A stretch of DNA of 64,000 nt, taken from assembly GCA_037201625.1 (NCBI GenBank), contig JBBCGR010000004.1, positions 806,001-870,000 of the forward strand, read 5' to 3'. The notes beneath the pieces were generated by a model. The model worked only from the letters and a program-made list of their open reading frames with translations. It was not told the DNA's origin and did not search any database. This DNA comes from JAMXLO01 sp037201625 (GTDB lineage: Bacteria > Pseudomonadota > Alphaproteobacteria > Acetobacterales > Acetobacteraceae). Below, piece after piece: positions 18,527 through 27,746 of the stretch (position 1 is the stretch's first letter; every line of letters starts with the position of its first letter). Both the position numbers and the translations under genes were made by a program.

Positions 18527-18603
18527 CGGAGTGTAGCTCAGCCTGGTAGAGCACTGTGTTCGGGACGCAGGGGCCGGAGGTTCGAATCCTCTCACTCCGA
18601 CCA
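18527..18603 (+). tRNA. tRNA-Pro (anticodon CGG)
   Basis: A complete cloverleaf of 77 bases can be drawn. The acceptor stem CGGAGTG pairs perfectly with CACTCCG, the D-arm is GCTC-AGCCTGGTA-GAGC, and the anticodon stem CTGTG/CGCAG encloses loop TTCGGGA with CGG in positions 34-36. The T-arm is GGAGG-TTCGAAT-CCTCT. Discriminator A and an encoded CCA end it. CGG reads the proline codon CCG, which suits this GC-rich genome. Confidence 0.96.
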
Positions 18604-18803
18604 AATGACTGGGACGTATGTTGCTGTCAGTCCCGACGTAGTCACGCCCAGGGCTCCTGCGGACCGGCAACCATTCCTTAATCGAATGCTGCTTCAATAG
18701 CGTCTGCCGTCGTACAGGCACTTCGGGCGTTGCCCTGTCGAGCCGCCGTACGGCTGGAGGACGGGATGCTGCTGCACGCTGGTCACCGGGGGGGCGCTGA
18801 CGG

Positions 18804-19664
18804 GTGCCATTAGCCCTGGCCGCGGCCGGCTGGATTGCCCGGTTGCAACACTGGCGCCTCGGCATTCCGCACGGCGTGACGCCGGAGGAATGGGCACTCG
18901 CCGGCAACCCGATCAAGGGCACGTGTCCGGTATGCGGCACGGCGGGCGTGCGCTTCAGCGGCTTCACGGAGAATCTCCGCGAATCCGGAGCCTGCTCGCA
19001 ATGCGGTGCCGCGAACCGCCAGCGGCAGATGGCCTTCGCGCTGCGCAAGAAGCTCCGCCTCGCGACACGTCGCCCGCTGGCACTGCCGGCAGGGTGCCGC
19101 CTCTACAACGCTGAGATCAGCGGCGCGCTTCATGCGGCCCTCGCGCCCTCGCCCGGCTATGTCTGTTCCGGCTACTGGGGCGATGAGGTTGCGCCTGGGT
19201 CCACCGTGAACGGGAGCCGACACGAGGATCTGGAACATCTGTCGTTCGCCGACGGCACACTGGACTTCATCCTGACCAGCGACGTGCTGGAGCACGTGTC
19301 GGACGCCTATCGCGCGCATGGCGAGATATTCCGCGCTCTCCGCCCCGGCGGCTGGCACATATTCACCGTGCCGTTCATCCCGCAGATGCCGAACGACGAC
19401 GTTCGCGCGCTGCGCCGGGATGGCGAAATCGAATACCTGGCGGAGGCGCTGTATCACGGCGACCCGTTGCGACCCACCCAGGGCATCCTGGTCTGGCGCA
19501 TCTTCGGCAGGGAAATGCTGTCGCGCCTCGAGCAGACCGGATTCAGCACGGCCACGATGCAGGTTCGCACACCGGATCAAGGCATCCTGGGCGACAACGC
19601 CTTCGTGTTCACCGCTCGCAAACCGCCGGCCGGCCGTGGGCGGCGTGGCCGGTGGCTGTCCTGA
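18804..19664 (+). CDS. Zinc-ribbon SAM-dependent methyltransferase
   Basis: Protein of 286 residues from GTG at 18804, preceded by a G-rich ribosome-binding stretch. The N-terminal third has a four-cysteine zinc ribbon (CPVCG near residue 36 and CSQCG near 66). The C-terminal two thirds are a class I SAM-dependent methyltransferase with FADGTLDFILTSDVLEHV (motif post-II) and EIFRALRPGGWHIFTVPF (motif IV/V). Proteins of this layout are often found in cell-surface or glycan loci, but the substrate is unknown. It follows tRNA-Pro by 200 bases and precedes the multi-PAS kinase. Confidence 0.75.
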   Translation: MPLALAAAGWIARLQHWRLGIPHGVTPEEWALAGNPIKGTCPVCGTAGVRFSGFTENLRESGACSQCGAANRQRQMAFALRKKLRLATRRPLALPAGCRLYNAEISGALHAALAPSPGYVCSGYWGDEVAPGSTVNGSRHEDLEHLSFADGTLDFILTSDVLEHVSDAYRAHGEIFRALRPGGWHIFTVPFIPQMPNDDVRALRRDGEIEYLAEALYHGDPLRPTQGILVWRIFGREMLSRLEQTGFSTATMQVRTPDQGILGDNAFVFTARKPPAGRGRRGRWLS

Positions 19665-20176
19665 ACCGCGCGGTGCCCAGGCGGGCGGCGATCGGCTCGT
19701 GCGCACGGGACGCTGCCGAAACCGAGTGACCGCAGGAACCGTCCGGGCCCAATGCCGGTCCGCGAGAGCCGCTGGGCGATTGGCTGCCGGCCGCGCGAGG
19801 TTTGGCAGGCGCGCCCCGGTATGGTTTGCTTTCGATAACGGCAGGCCGCGGGCCGCTTCGCCGGCGCGGAGAGTGATGGAGGGCGAGACCACGGACGACT
19901 TCGTCGCGTTCCTGACCAATCCGAACACGAGCCGCAACGCTATCCACACCAGGGACCATGGCGGCTCGCAGTGGCCCGACGATAGGCCATCCGGATGAGC
20001 GAACCGGCCGCGGCGGCCGTGAAGCCGCAACGGCGAGGGCCGGAACCGACGCTGCGCCGCGTGGCGCAAGCGAGGAAGGGAGACGCTGCGAAGGGAGGCG
20101 CAGTGCGCGGGGGCCGGCATCTCCGACACGAGATGGCGACCCGCGGTACGAAACATTATTCTGCGCCAGGGGCATA
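19665..20176. other. Non-coding stretch upstream of the multi-PAS kinase
   Basis: About 510 bases in which several frames are open, none with recognisable content. CCAGGGG at 20167-20173 is the ribosome-binding region of the kinase. No tRNA, repeat or clear operator is visible. Confidence 0.4.
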
Positions 20177-23100
20177 ATGCCGGATACGATCATGATTGAC
20201 GACCAGACAGCACTTCGTACGGCGATCGATCTGCTGCGTGACGCCAGCAAGAGCGGGCGGAAACCTTCAGGACAGCCCCTCGAGCCGGGCGCCGCGGCGC
20301 TGCACGAGCGGGCAGCCGCGCATCTCGAGGCGCTGCTGCACCGGCAATCGGAGGCCGGCCTGCAGGATCTGATCGACGCCATGCCCATCCATGTATGGAC
20401 CAGTCGCGCGGATGGCTCGGACGTTTTCTTCAATCGCCGGCGCCTGGAATACACCGGGCCCGACGTCGACTGGTTCAGCATCATCCATCCGGACGAGCGC
20501 GCGGAACGGGATGCGGCCTGGGACGTCGCCGTCCGCACCGGCCGGCCGTTCCAGTTCGAGCAGCGCCTGGTTGCGGCGGACGGAAGCCATCGTTGGTTTC
20601 TGGGCCGGGCGGAACCTCTGCGCGATCGGGAGGGCAGGGTCGTCCGCTGGGTCGGCGTCAACATCGACATCGAGGAACGCAGGCAGGCAGAGGAACGGCT
20701 GCGTCGTGCCGAGGACGATCTGCGCGCCATCATCGATACGATACCGACGCATGTCTGGACGACGGGCGCGGACGGTTCCGATTCCTATCTGAACCGCCGC
20801 CGGCTGGATTATTCCGGAAGGGACGCCGATCTCGCACATGTCGTGCATCCCGATGACCGCGCGCAACAGCAGCAGGCCTGGCTGGCATCGGTCCGTACCG
20901 GCGAGTTCTACCAGAACGAGCAGCGCCTTCTGGGTGCCGATGGCAGCTACAGGTGGTTCCTCAGCCGTGCCGAGCCCGTATTGAACGCGTCCGGCGACAT
21001 CGTGAAATGGGTGGGGATCGACACCGATATCGACGACCTGAAGCGCGCGCAGGAGCGTCTCGAGCGTGCGGAGCGGGCGGTACGCATCGCCTTCGATGCG
21101 ATCCCTGTGCTGGCCTGGCGGGCGCGTCCCGACGGCTCGACCGAGTTCGTCAACAAGCGTTTCCTGGACTACACCGGGCTCGAATTGGCGGATGCGTTGG
21201 ACCGCGCCTGGTGTGCCGCGGTCCATCCCGACGATGTCGTGGCGCTGATGCAGACTTGGCAGCAACATTTGGCGGACTCGCAGCCTATCGAGGCTGAGGC
21301 GCGTCTGCGGCGGTTCGACGGCGTGTATCGATGGTTTCTGTTTCGCGCAAATCCGCTGCTCGACTCCTCCGGTGCGGTCGAGTGCTGGTATGGCACCAAC
21401 ATCGATATCGAGGATCGCAAGCGGGCCGAGCAGGTGCAGGCCGATGCGGAGCGGCAGTTGAAGTCCGTCATCGACACGATCCCCGCCCATGTCTGGCGCG
21501 CCGGCCCGGATGGCGAGAACGACTTCATCAACCAGACGAGAGCGGAGTTCGGCGGGGGAAACCTGTCATGGCAGGATCTGGCGCATCCCGATGATGCTGT
21601 CGTGCACAGGGAACTTTGGGAGGAGGCGCAGCAGACCGGCGAGCCGTTCGAGCAGGAGATGCGGCTGTTGGGGACGAACGGTGCCTATCGCTGGTTTCTC
21701 GTTCGCGTGGCACCGCAGCGCGACGACGATGGAACGATCAGACGGTGGTTCGGCACGAACACCGATATCGAGGACCTGAAGCAGGCGCAGGAGCACGTTC
21801 GCCGCAGCGAGCAGGACCTGCGTGCCGCGATCGATACGATCCCGACGCATGTATGGAGCGCGCTGCCCGACGGATCCGACATCTACCTCAATCGCCGGCA
21901 ACTGGACTACGCCGGGGAAAGCGTGGGCTTCGAGGCGATCGTGCATCCCGACGACCGCGCGGAGCACAACAAGACGTGGGCGGCGGCGGTCCGGACGGGT
22001 GAGCCGTGGGAGGTCGAGTGCCGCCTGCGACGCGCCGATGGCAGCTATCGCTGGTTCCTGGTGCGGGCGGAGCCGCTTCGCGATGACGGGGGCAGGATCG
22101 TGCGATGGTTCGGCATCAACACGGACATCAACGATCTGCGGATCGCGCAGCAGCAGCTTCGTCTGGCTGAAGGCGAATTGCGTGCGACGATCGATACCAT
22201 TCCCGCCCATATCTGGAGTTGTCTGCCGGACGGCACGTCGGATTACTTCAACCGCCGCCGTGTGGAATACACCGGTCCTGACGTGGGATTCTTCGGCATC
22301 GTCCATCCCGACGACCGCGTCGACCATGATGAGAAGTGGGCGACCTCGATCCGGACGGGCCGGCCCTTCGAGGTCGAGAACCGCTTGCGGCGTTTCGACG
22401 GGGCCTATCGCCGGTTCCTGGGGCGGGCGGAACCGGTGCGCGACGAACAGGGCAACATCACCAAGTGGTTCGGCACGAACACCGATATCGAGGATCTTCG
22501 CGTAACCGAGGAGGCTTTGCAGCGCGCGCAGGCCGAACTCGCGCATGTCTCACGCGTCTCGACGCTGGGCGAACTGACCGCCTCGATCGCACACGAGGTC
22601 AATCAGCCGCTCGCCGGCATCGTCACCAACGGTGAGGCGTGCCTGCGATGGCTGCGCCGCGAGCGGCCTAACCTCGAGGAAGCGCAGTTGGCCGTTGAAC
22701 GGATCATCAGCGACGGCAAGCGCGCAGCCCAGGTGGTGAACCGGCTGCGCGCGCTGGTGCGGAAGGAGGATTCCGACCGGCGCCCGCTCAACCTCAACGA
22801 GTTGGTGGAGGAGTCGCTCCCGCTGGTCGCCCAGGAAATGAGCCGTCAACGGATCAAGGTCGAATTGTCCTTGGCGCCGGGCCTGCCGCTGGTGATGGCC
22901 GATCGGGTGCAGTTGCAGCAGGTGCTGATCAATCTGCTGATCAATGCCATCCAGGCGATGACCGAGGCCGCCGGGCAGGACCGCGTGCTTACGATCGCAT
23001 CGCGGGTCGAGCAGGCCGATGCGGTGATGCTTGCCGTTCGTGATTCCGGGCCGGGCATCGATCCGGCCGCGGCGCGTCATCTCTTCAAGGCCTTCTTCAC

Positions 23101-23278
23101 GACGAAGACGAACGGCATGGGCATGGGGCTGTCGATCTGCCGGTCCATCGTCGAGGCGCATGGCGGCAGGATATGGGCGAGCGGCGATGCGGCATCCGAT
23201 GCGACGCGTGGCGCGGTCTTCCAGTTCACGCTGCCGGTGCCGCCTGATGAGACCGGAACGGCGCCCCTGGCATCCTGA
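20177..23278 (+). CDS. Cytoplasmic histidine kinase with six tandem PAS repeats
   Basis: Sensor kinase of 1033 residues with no transmembrane segment, so it should sense in the cytoplasm. Six consecutive PAS/PAC units of about 120 residues begin near residues 65, 186, 304, 431, 551 and 671. Each starts like IDTIPTHVW, contains a HPDD motif and YRWFL, and ends like GTNTDIEDLK. They are unusually similar to one another, pointing to tandem duplication within the gene. The catalytic part follows: HisKA with the phosphoacceptor in IAHEVNQPL (about H805), then HATPase with N-box LINLLINAIQAM, DSGPGI and MGMGLSI. The start ATG at 20177 has CCAGGGG upstream; longer in-frame starts lack one. No response regulator is adjacent. 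Confidence 0.9.
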   Translation: MPDTIMIDDQTALRTAIDLLRDASKSGRKPSGQPLEPGAAALHERAAAHLEALLHRQSEAGLQDLIDAMPIHVWTSRADGSDVFFNRRRLEYTGPDVDWFSIIHPDERAERDAAWDVAVRTGRPFQFEQRLVAADGSHRWFLGRAEPLRDREGRVVRWVGVNIDIEERRQAEERLRRAEDDLRAIIDTIPTHVWTTGADGSDSYLNRRRLDYSGRDADLAHVVHPDDRAQQQQAWLASVRTGEFYQNEQRLLGADGSYRWFLSRAEPVLNASGDIVKWVGIDTDIDDLKRAQERLERAERAVRIAFDAIPVLAWRARPDGSTEFVNKRFLDYTGLELADALDRAWCAAVHPDDVVALMQTWQQHLADSQPIEAEARLRRFDGVYRWFLFRANPLLDSSGAVECWYGTNIDIEDRKRAEQVQADAERQLKSVIDTIPAHVWRAGPDGENDFINQTRAEFGGGNLSWQDLAHPDDAVVHRELWEEAQQTGEPFEQEMRLLGTNGAYRWFLVRVAPQRDDDGTIRRWFGTNTDIEDLKQAQEHVRRSEQDLRAAIDTIPTHVWSALPDGSDIYLNRRQLDYAGESVGFEAIVHPDDRAEHNKTWAAAVRTGEPWEVECRLRRADGSYRWFLVRAEPLRDDGGRIVRWFGINTDINDLRIAQQQLRLAEGELRATIDTIPAHIWSCLPDGTSDYFNRRRVEYTGPDVGFFGIVHPDDRVDHDEKWATSIRTGRPFEVENRLRRFDGAYRRFLGRAEPVRDEQGNITKWFGTNTDIEDLRVTEEALQRAQAELAHVSRVSTLGELTASIAHEVNQPLAGIVTNGEACLRWLRRERPNLEEAQLAVERIISDGKRAAQVVNRLRALVRKEDSDRRPLNLNELVEESLPLVAQEMSRQRIKVELSLAPGLPLVMADRVQLQQVLINLLINAIQAMTEAAGQDRVLTIASRVEQADAVMLAVRDSGPGIDPAAARHLFKAFFTTKTNGMGMGLSICRSIVEAHGGRIWASGDAASDATRGAVFQFTLPVPPDETGTAPLAS

Positions 23279-23532
23279 GCGCAGATCATCAGCGCGAATG
23301 CACTGCGCCAGTACCGGCCCGTCGATATTGGCCGCGATTGCGATCAGCGAGACCGTATGTCCGTGCCAGGTCCGTGCTGTGCGACAAGACGCGCGCTCGG
23401 AGTGAGATGCGCGAACGACCGTGTCAGCGTCATGCGAATCGATACAGCCCGGTAAGATCGAGGCTTCCGATGCTTTCGTGCCGCACTCCTCCGGAGGCCG
23501 TCGCAGCAGCATCTGCATAGGAGCAAGACCCA

Positions 23533-23775
23533 ATGCGCGTCCCACGTCTGTCGCTGGTCAAGACCGCTGCGCTCACTGCCCTGCTGCTGCTGGCGGATTG
23601 CGTGGTGGCGCAGGAGCCGTTCCCCAATATCAACGAAGCGGAAGGCCATCTCTATGCGGCACTGGACGCCCTGCACCGGGCGCCACCAGAATTCCGCGGT
23701 CACAAGGCCGAAGCGGTCCGCCTCATACAGGCGGCGATCTCGCAGTTGGAGATTGCCAAGCAGGTCGCGGACTAG
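23533..23775 (+). CDS. Small exported protein of unknown function
   Basis: Protein of 80 residues. A signal peptide (VKTAALTALLLLADCVVA) predicts export. Cleavage after VVA would leave a mature protein of about 53 residues, PFPNINEAEGHLYAALDAL..., ending with an amphipathic helix (LIQAAISQLEIAKQVAD). Cysteine lies just before the end of the hydrophobic stretch, but LAD-C is a poor lipobox. An AGGAGC lies about ten bases before the ATG. I do not recognise the family with certainty; similar short, exported, helix-forming proteins are common in alphaproteobacteria. It stands alone between the kinase and the DoxX gene. Confidence 0.6.
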   Translation: MRVPRLSLVKTAALTALLLLADCVVAQEPFPNINEAEGHLYAALDALHRAPPEFRGHKAEAVRLIQAAISQLEIAKQVAD

Positions 23776-24027
23776 TCCGGGGCTCCTGGCCAAGACCCAG
23801 ACCGTCATGACCGGCGCGGCCAGTGTGATCGCACCGGTCGCAATCTCCATGCCAGACAAGCCGGCATCGAATCGGGCAAGAAACTCATGATCTGGCGGGA
23901 CTAGTTTGTCTTCCGTGACCGAATGGCGGCGCAACAAGCAGGACCGGAACTCGATCGAGCCCAAGTCGAAAGATCCTGACAGCCGGCGGACACGAGGCCA
24001 ACCCAGATCACCCGGAAGGAGAGGTCC

Positions 24028-24522
24028 ATGCTCAACACGTTCGGTGCGGAACAGGCCAAGGATCCACTTCTGCTGATCGCGCGCATCATCATGATGCTGC
24101 TGTTCGTGGTGTTCGGCTGGGGGAAGCTGACCGACTACAGCGGCACGATCGCCTATTTCGTCAGTTCCGGTGTGCCGTTTCCTTCACTGGCGGCGCCGAT
24201 CGCCGTGCTCATGGAGTTCGGTGTCGGCTGCGCCATCATCGTCGGCCTGTTCACGCGGCCGCTCGCAGTCATACTGGGGCTGTACACGCTCGCCACCGCG
24301 CTGCTCGGCCACCATTTCTGGAGCCTGTCGGGAGCGGAGCAACTCGAGGCCGAGATCAACTTCTTCAAGAACGTCAGCATCATGTCGGGCCTCTTCGTGC
24401 TCTACGTGACGGGGGCCGGACGCTATTCTCTCGACCAGAGGCTGCACCTCATGGGCAGTTCCCCGATCGGGCTGATGGGTGAAAGCAATCTGGCCGCCGA
24501 GTCCTGGCCACGTGCCCATTAG
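24028..24522 (+). CDS. DoxX-family membrane protein
   Basis: Inner-membrane protein of 164 residues with four predicted helices and the DoxX start (LLLIARIIMMLLFVVFGWGKLTDY) and second helix (IAVLMEFGVGCAIIVGLFTRPLAV). Family members are associated with redox homeostasis or with thiosulfate/quinone oxidation, but the reaction here is unknown. A strong AAGGAGAGG stands eight bases before the ATG. The TAG stop lies within the left end of a dispersed composite repeat (24520-24625). Confidence 0.85.
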   Translation: MLNTFGAEQAKDPLLLIARIIMMLLFVVFGWGKLTDYSGTIAYFVSSGVPFPSLAAPIAVLMEFGVGCAIIVGLFTRPLAVILGLYTLATALLGHHFWSLSGAEQLEAEINFFKNVSIMSGLFVLYVTGAGRYSLDQRLHLMGSSPIGLMGESNLAAESWPRAH

Positions 24523-24625
24523 AGCGTGATCCGTACAGGTGGAATCACCGGAGCGGTGAATCACGCTCTCAGACATTGAGCCGGAGCGGATTCCGTGAGC
24601 CCACACGAGCGGAACCCGCTCTAGG
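24520..24625. repeat. Composite palindromic repeat of about 106 bp, copy A
   Basis: Two adjacent hairpins. The first is built from AGAGCGTGAT...ATCACGCTCT, the second from GAGCGGATTCCGTGAG and CGAGCGGAACCCGCTC. The reverse complement aligns over its whole length with 47214-47319 and 56574-56679. GGCTCACGGAATCCGC and TGTCTGAGAG are conserved in all three. The doxX stop TAG is the first three bases of the element. Confidence 0.75.
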
Positions 24626-24845
24626 CAGGGAAGGATTTCGCGTGGGGCTTGCCGGACGACACCGCAACCCGGCACGCCGATCATTCCGGGGGCGCGCCTG
24701 CCATCGCGGCATCGCGCTCCCCTCGGCTCTTCCTCCGTTCCTGCGACCGCCCGGCGAAGCGCCGCCGCGGCGCATCCCGCCGTTGTGCCCGCGGGATGCG
24801 CCGCAGTAGTCTCTCCTCCCAGCGAGTAGGCAGTCGGAGGAACCG

Positions 24846-25331
24846 TTGGCGAAGATCACCTTCCCGGTCGAGGCGGGCCACATCATGCTGTTCGCGCGCG
24901 CCATCGGCGACACCAACCCGGTCTATCAGGATGCCGATGCGGCGAAGCAGACCGAGCCGGCCGGCATCATCGCGCCGCCCACCTTCCCGCAGGCCGTTGC
25001 CCAGTTCGATCCCGACTATCCGCTGCGCTGGCGCCCCAACCAGCCGTGGTTCGGCTCCGGCAAGACCGCGAGCGGCGTCGAGAACCGGCCCTCGGGCGGC
25101 GGCGGCCTGCATGCCGAGCAGCATTTCGAGTACCACCGCCCGCTGCGTCCTGGCGACGTGCTGTCGGTGGAAACCAGGCCCGGCAACACCTGGGAGCGCG
25201 AGAGCAAGCGGGCCGGCAAGTTGACCTTCCGCGAGACCATCCGCGAATACCGCGACCAGGCCGGCGAACTTGTGGTCACCGCGCGCAGCGTCGGGGTCAC
25301 CACCGAGCGTCCGATCGACAGCAAGGCCTGA
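24846..25331 (+). CDS. MaoC-type dehydratase, N-terminal-like domain protein
   Basis: Hot-dog-fold protein of 161 residues of the FAS1-like dehydratase/MaoC_dehydrat_N group. MLFARAIGDTNPVYQD is the diagnostic first helix and IIAPPTFPQAVAQF follows. HFEYHRPLRPGDVLSVET is typical of the central strand. Family members hydrate or dehydrate enoyl-CoA thioesters, often as a pair of half-proteins. The next gene encodes the complementary MaoC half, so the two probably form one heteromeric hydratase. It starts with TTG; GGAGGAACCG just upstream is a good ribosome-binding site. The 220 bases before it, after the composite repeat, hold no other gene. Confidence 0.8.
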   Translation: MAKITFPVEAGHIMLFARAIGDTNPVYQDADAAKQTEPAGIIAPPTFPQAVAQFDPDYPLRWRPNQPWFGSGKTASGVENRPSGGGGLHAEQHFEYHRPLRPGDVLSVETRPGNTWERESKRAGKLTFRETIREYRDQAGELVVTARSVGVTTERPIDSKA

Positions 25332-25341
25332 GGAGGCGGCG

Positions 25342-25764
25342 ATGGCACTGAAGGCGAGCCAGCTCAAGGTCGGCGATACGCACAGCGAACGTGTCGTGGA
25401 GAACCTCTCGCGCACGCAGATTGTGATGTATTGCGGCGCGTCGGGCGACTACAACCCGCTGCACGCGGACGAAGTCTATGTGACGCAGAAGGCCGGCTAT
25501 CCCAGCGTGTTCGCGCACGGGATGCTGACCATGGGCCTCACCGGCAAGATGCTCACCAACTACGTGGGCGACGGCAGGCTGACCAAATTCGGCGTGCGCT
25601 TCACCAATCAGGTGTGGCCCGGCGACGACCTGGATGCGAAGGCCACCGTCACGGCGATTCGTGAGGATGGCGGCCAGCACTTCGTCGACCTGGCACTCAC
25701 CACCACCAACCAGGACGGCAAGGAGGTCGTCAGCGGCAGCGCCACCGCGCGCATCGATCCGTGA
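25342..25764 (+). CDS. MaoC-family enoyl-CoA hydratase
   Basis: Hot-dog-fold hydratase of 140 residues. The catalytic Asp/His motif is intact: YCGASGDYNPLHADEVY gives the D-x4-H active site, and VFAHGMLTMGLTGKML follows as in (R)-specific enoyl-CoA hydratases. It follows the MaoC-like half-protein by ten bases with GAGGAGG upstream, so they are one operon and likely one enzyme. The enolase-superfamily gene begins five bases after its stop. The acyl-CoA substrate is unknown. Confidence 0.85.
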   Translation: MALKASQLKVGDTHSERVVENLSRTQIVMYCGASGDYNPLHADEVYVTQKAGYPSVFAHGMLTMGLTGKMLTNYVGDGRLTKFGVRFTNQVWPGDDLDAKATVTAIREDGGQHFVDLALTTTNQDGKEVVSGSATARIDP

Positions 25765-25768
25765 CGCC

Positions 25769-27626
25769 GTGAGTCGTATCGAAGCGGCGTGGCAGGACAC
25801 CGTCCGCCGCGGGCACGACGTGCCGCTGCACCTATTTCTCGGCGGGGCGCTGCGGTCGCGCGTGCCGTTCGCCCGCGCCATGCCGATCGATGCGGTGGTG
25901 ACGGTGCCCGCCGATACGCGCCGGGTCGCGCTGGTGGCGACCGGGGCCGACGTCACCCGGCTGGTCGCACAGCTCGATGCGGCGGCGGCCACGCTCGGAC
26001 CTGGCGTGGAACTGGCGCTGCATCTCGATGGGCAACTTCCCGCTGCTGCGCTCGAGAGTTTGCGAGCGGCGGGACGACGGCTGAAGCTCGCCTATATCGC
26101 CGATCCCTGTGCGGCACTGGCCGATGCATGCCGCGGCTTCGCACGCGGCGCACCGCCGCTCGCGGTCTCCGTGCACCGTCACGCCCACGATGAACTGGCG
26201 TGCGCGATGCGGGACGGCGGCGTGCAGGTGGTGCTGGTCGATCCGTCGCGCGACGGTGGCGCCGCGGCGGCCCGCATGTGGTCGGTGGCCGCCGACCTCA
26301 CCGGGGTCGAACTCGCACTGGTCGCTGGGGACGATGCGGCGCAGGCGGCGCGGCTCGCGGCCACGCTGCGCGCCGCGACCCAGCCCGTGGTCGCCGCCAC
26401 CGCGCCGGCGGCGGAGATCGCGATCGGTGCGACGCCAGGCCCCACCATCACCCGTATTACGCTGCACAGCGTGTCGGTGCCGATGCGCCAGCTCTATGTC
26501 AGCGCGATGTATATGCGCCGCACCACCGAGCGCATCGTGGTGGAACTGGAGACCAGCGACGGCACGCGCGGCTTCGGCGAGACCAACGGCACCGAGGACG
26601 TGCGGCAGAGCCTCGAGCGCATGGCGCGGCTGTTGCCCGGCCAGAGCCCGCTGGACCGGCTGCGCCTGCGCCAGGCGATGGCCGGCCCGCACCATCGGCT
26701 CGCGCAATGGCCTCGCCGACTGGCAGGCGCTGGCCGGGCTCGACATGGCGCTGTTCGACTGGGCGGGCCGGCATTTCGATCTGCCGGTCTGGCGCCTGCT
26801 CGGCGGCAGCGGCGGGCGCGACTTCGAGGCGGTGGCGCATATCCCGGCGCTGCTGCTGGACGAACCGGTGGACCGGCGGGAGCTGCCGAAGCTGTTCGCC
26901 GATCCTGGGCATCTACGCGCGGTCGTGGAGCATGCGGTGCACCTGCATCGCGATCCCGGTTTCACCGCGTTCAAGATGAAGTGCACCGGCACCAGCCCGG
27001 AATGGGACGTGGCCGTGCTGCGCGCGCTGCGGGCCGCGCTGGGCGACGAAGTGAAGCTGCGCTGGGACCCGAACGCCTCATATCCGCCGGCGCAGGCCGT
27101 GGTGCTGTGCCAGCAACTCGAGGAACTTCGGCTGGAATACTACGAGGATCCGATCCACGGCATTCCCGGCATGGCACAGCTTCGCCGCCGTATGGCAACG
27201 CCGCTCGCCACCAATATGTGCGTGGTGAATTTCGACCACCTCGCCGCCGCGCTGCACCAGCCCTGCGTCGACGTGGTGCTGGCCGACCTGGTGATGTGGG
27301 GCGGCATCCAGAGCATGATGGAACTCGGCGACGTGACGCCGCTGTTCGGCCTCGACCTGACGATCCACAGCGCGTTCGAGCTTGGTCTCGGCATGGCGGC
27401 CAATCTCCAGGTGGCGGCGGCGCTGGACCCGGTGCGGCGGGCGATCGATTTCGGGCTGGAGAACATGGCGCATGAGCTGATCGTGCCGACCATTCCGGTG
27501 CGCCACGGCCGCGTCGCCGTACCGGACGGCCCGGGCCTGGGGGTGGTGCCCAACTGGGACGAGATCGAACGCTTCCGCACGGCGCCCCCTGTCGTTGTGG
27601 GCGAAGTCAGGCAATCCGGCGCCTGA
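25769..27626 (+). CDS. Enolase-superfamily (glucarate dehydratase-like) enzyme with extra degenerate N-terminal barrel; one-base insertion
   Basis: Repaired length about 618 residues. Residues 1-230 start inside a barrel-like sequence (PLHLFLGGALRSRV) and resemble a mandelate racemase-type barrel without its metal ligands: LHLDGQ keeps one Asp, IADP stands where EDP is expected, and the third ligand is lost. From ITRITLHSVSVPMRQ a full MR/MLE enzyme begins: capping domain, KMK (catalytic lysines), RWDPNAS, YYEDPI, PLATNMCV and DLTIHS. The Asp/Glu/Asn metal set and the ATNM motif are those of the glucarate dehydratase branch. An extra base near 26697 (TCGGCTCG) breaks the frame in the capping domain. 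The GTG start at 25769 is five bases after the MaoC stop. An acid-sugar dehydratase role is inference. Confidence 0.75.
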
Positions 27627-27657
27627 GTGCCCCCGCCGTCTGTGGCACGGCATGATG

Positions 27658-27710
27658 GAGATTGCTTCGCTGCGCGCCCCCTGTCATTGCGAGCGCAGCG
27701 AAGCAATCTC
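27658..27710. terminator. Perfect 18-bp inverted repeat after the enolase gene
   Basis: GAGATTGCTTCGCTGCGC (27658-27675) and GCGCAGCGAAGCAATCTC (27693-27710) are perfect inverted copies around a 17-base loop. The arms share their core with the hairpins after the superoxide dismutase gene. It lies between convergent genes (enolase gene and acyl-CoA-dehydrogenase-like gene), where it could terminate both. Confidence 0.65.
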
Positions 27711-27746
27711 CCTGTCATGAGGCACCGCCCGCCTCGACAGCCGTAG

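Noticed and set aside
18527..18603. tRNA-Pro as the attachment site of an integrated element covering the methyltransferase and multi-PAS kinase
   Set aside because: No integrase and no repeat of the tRNA 3' end were seen downstream, so there is no support for an integrated island.
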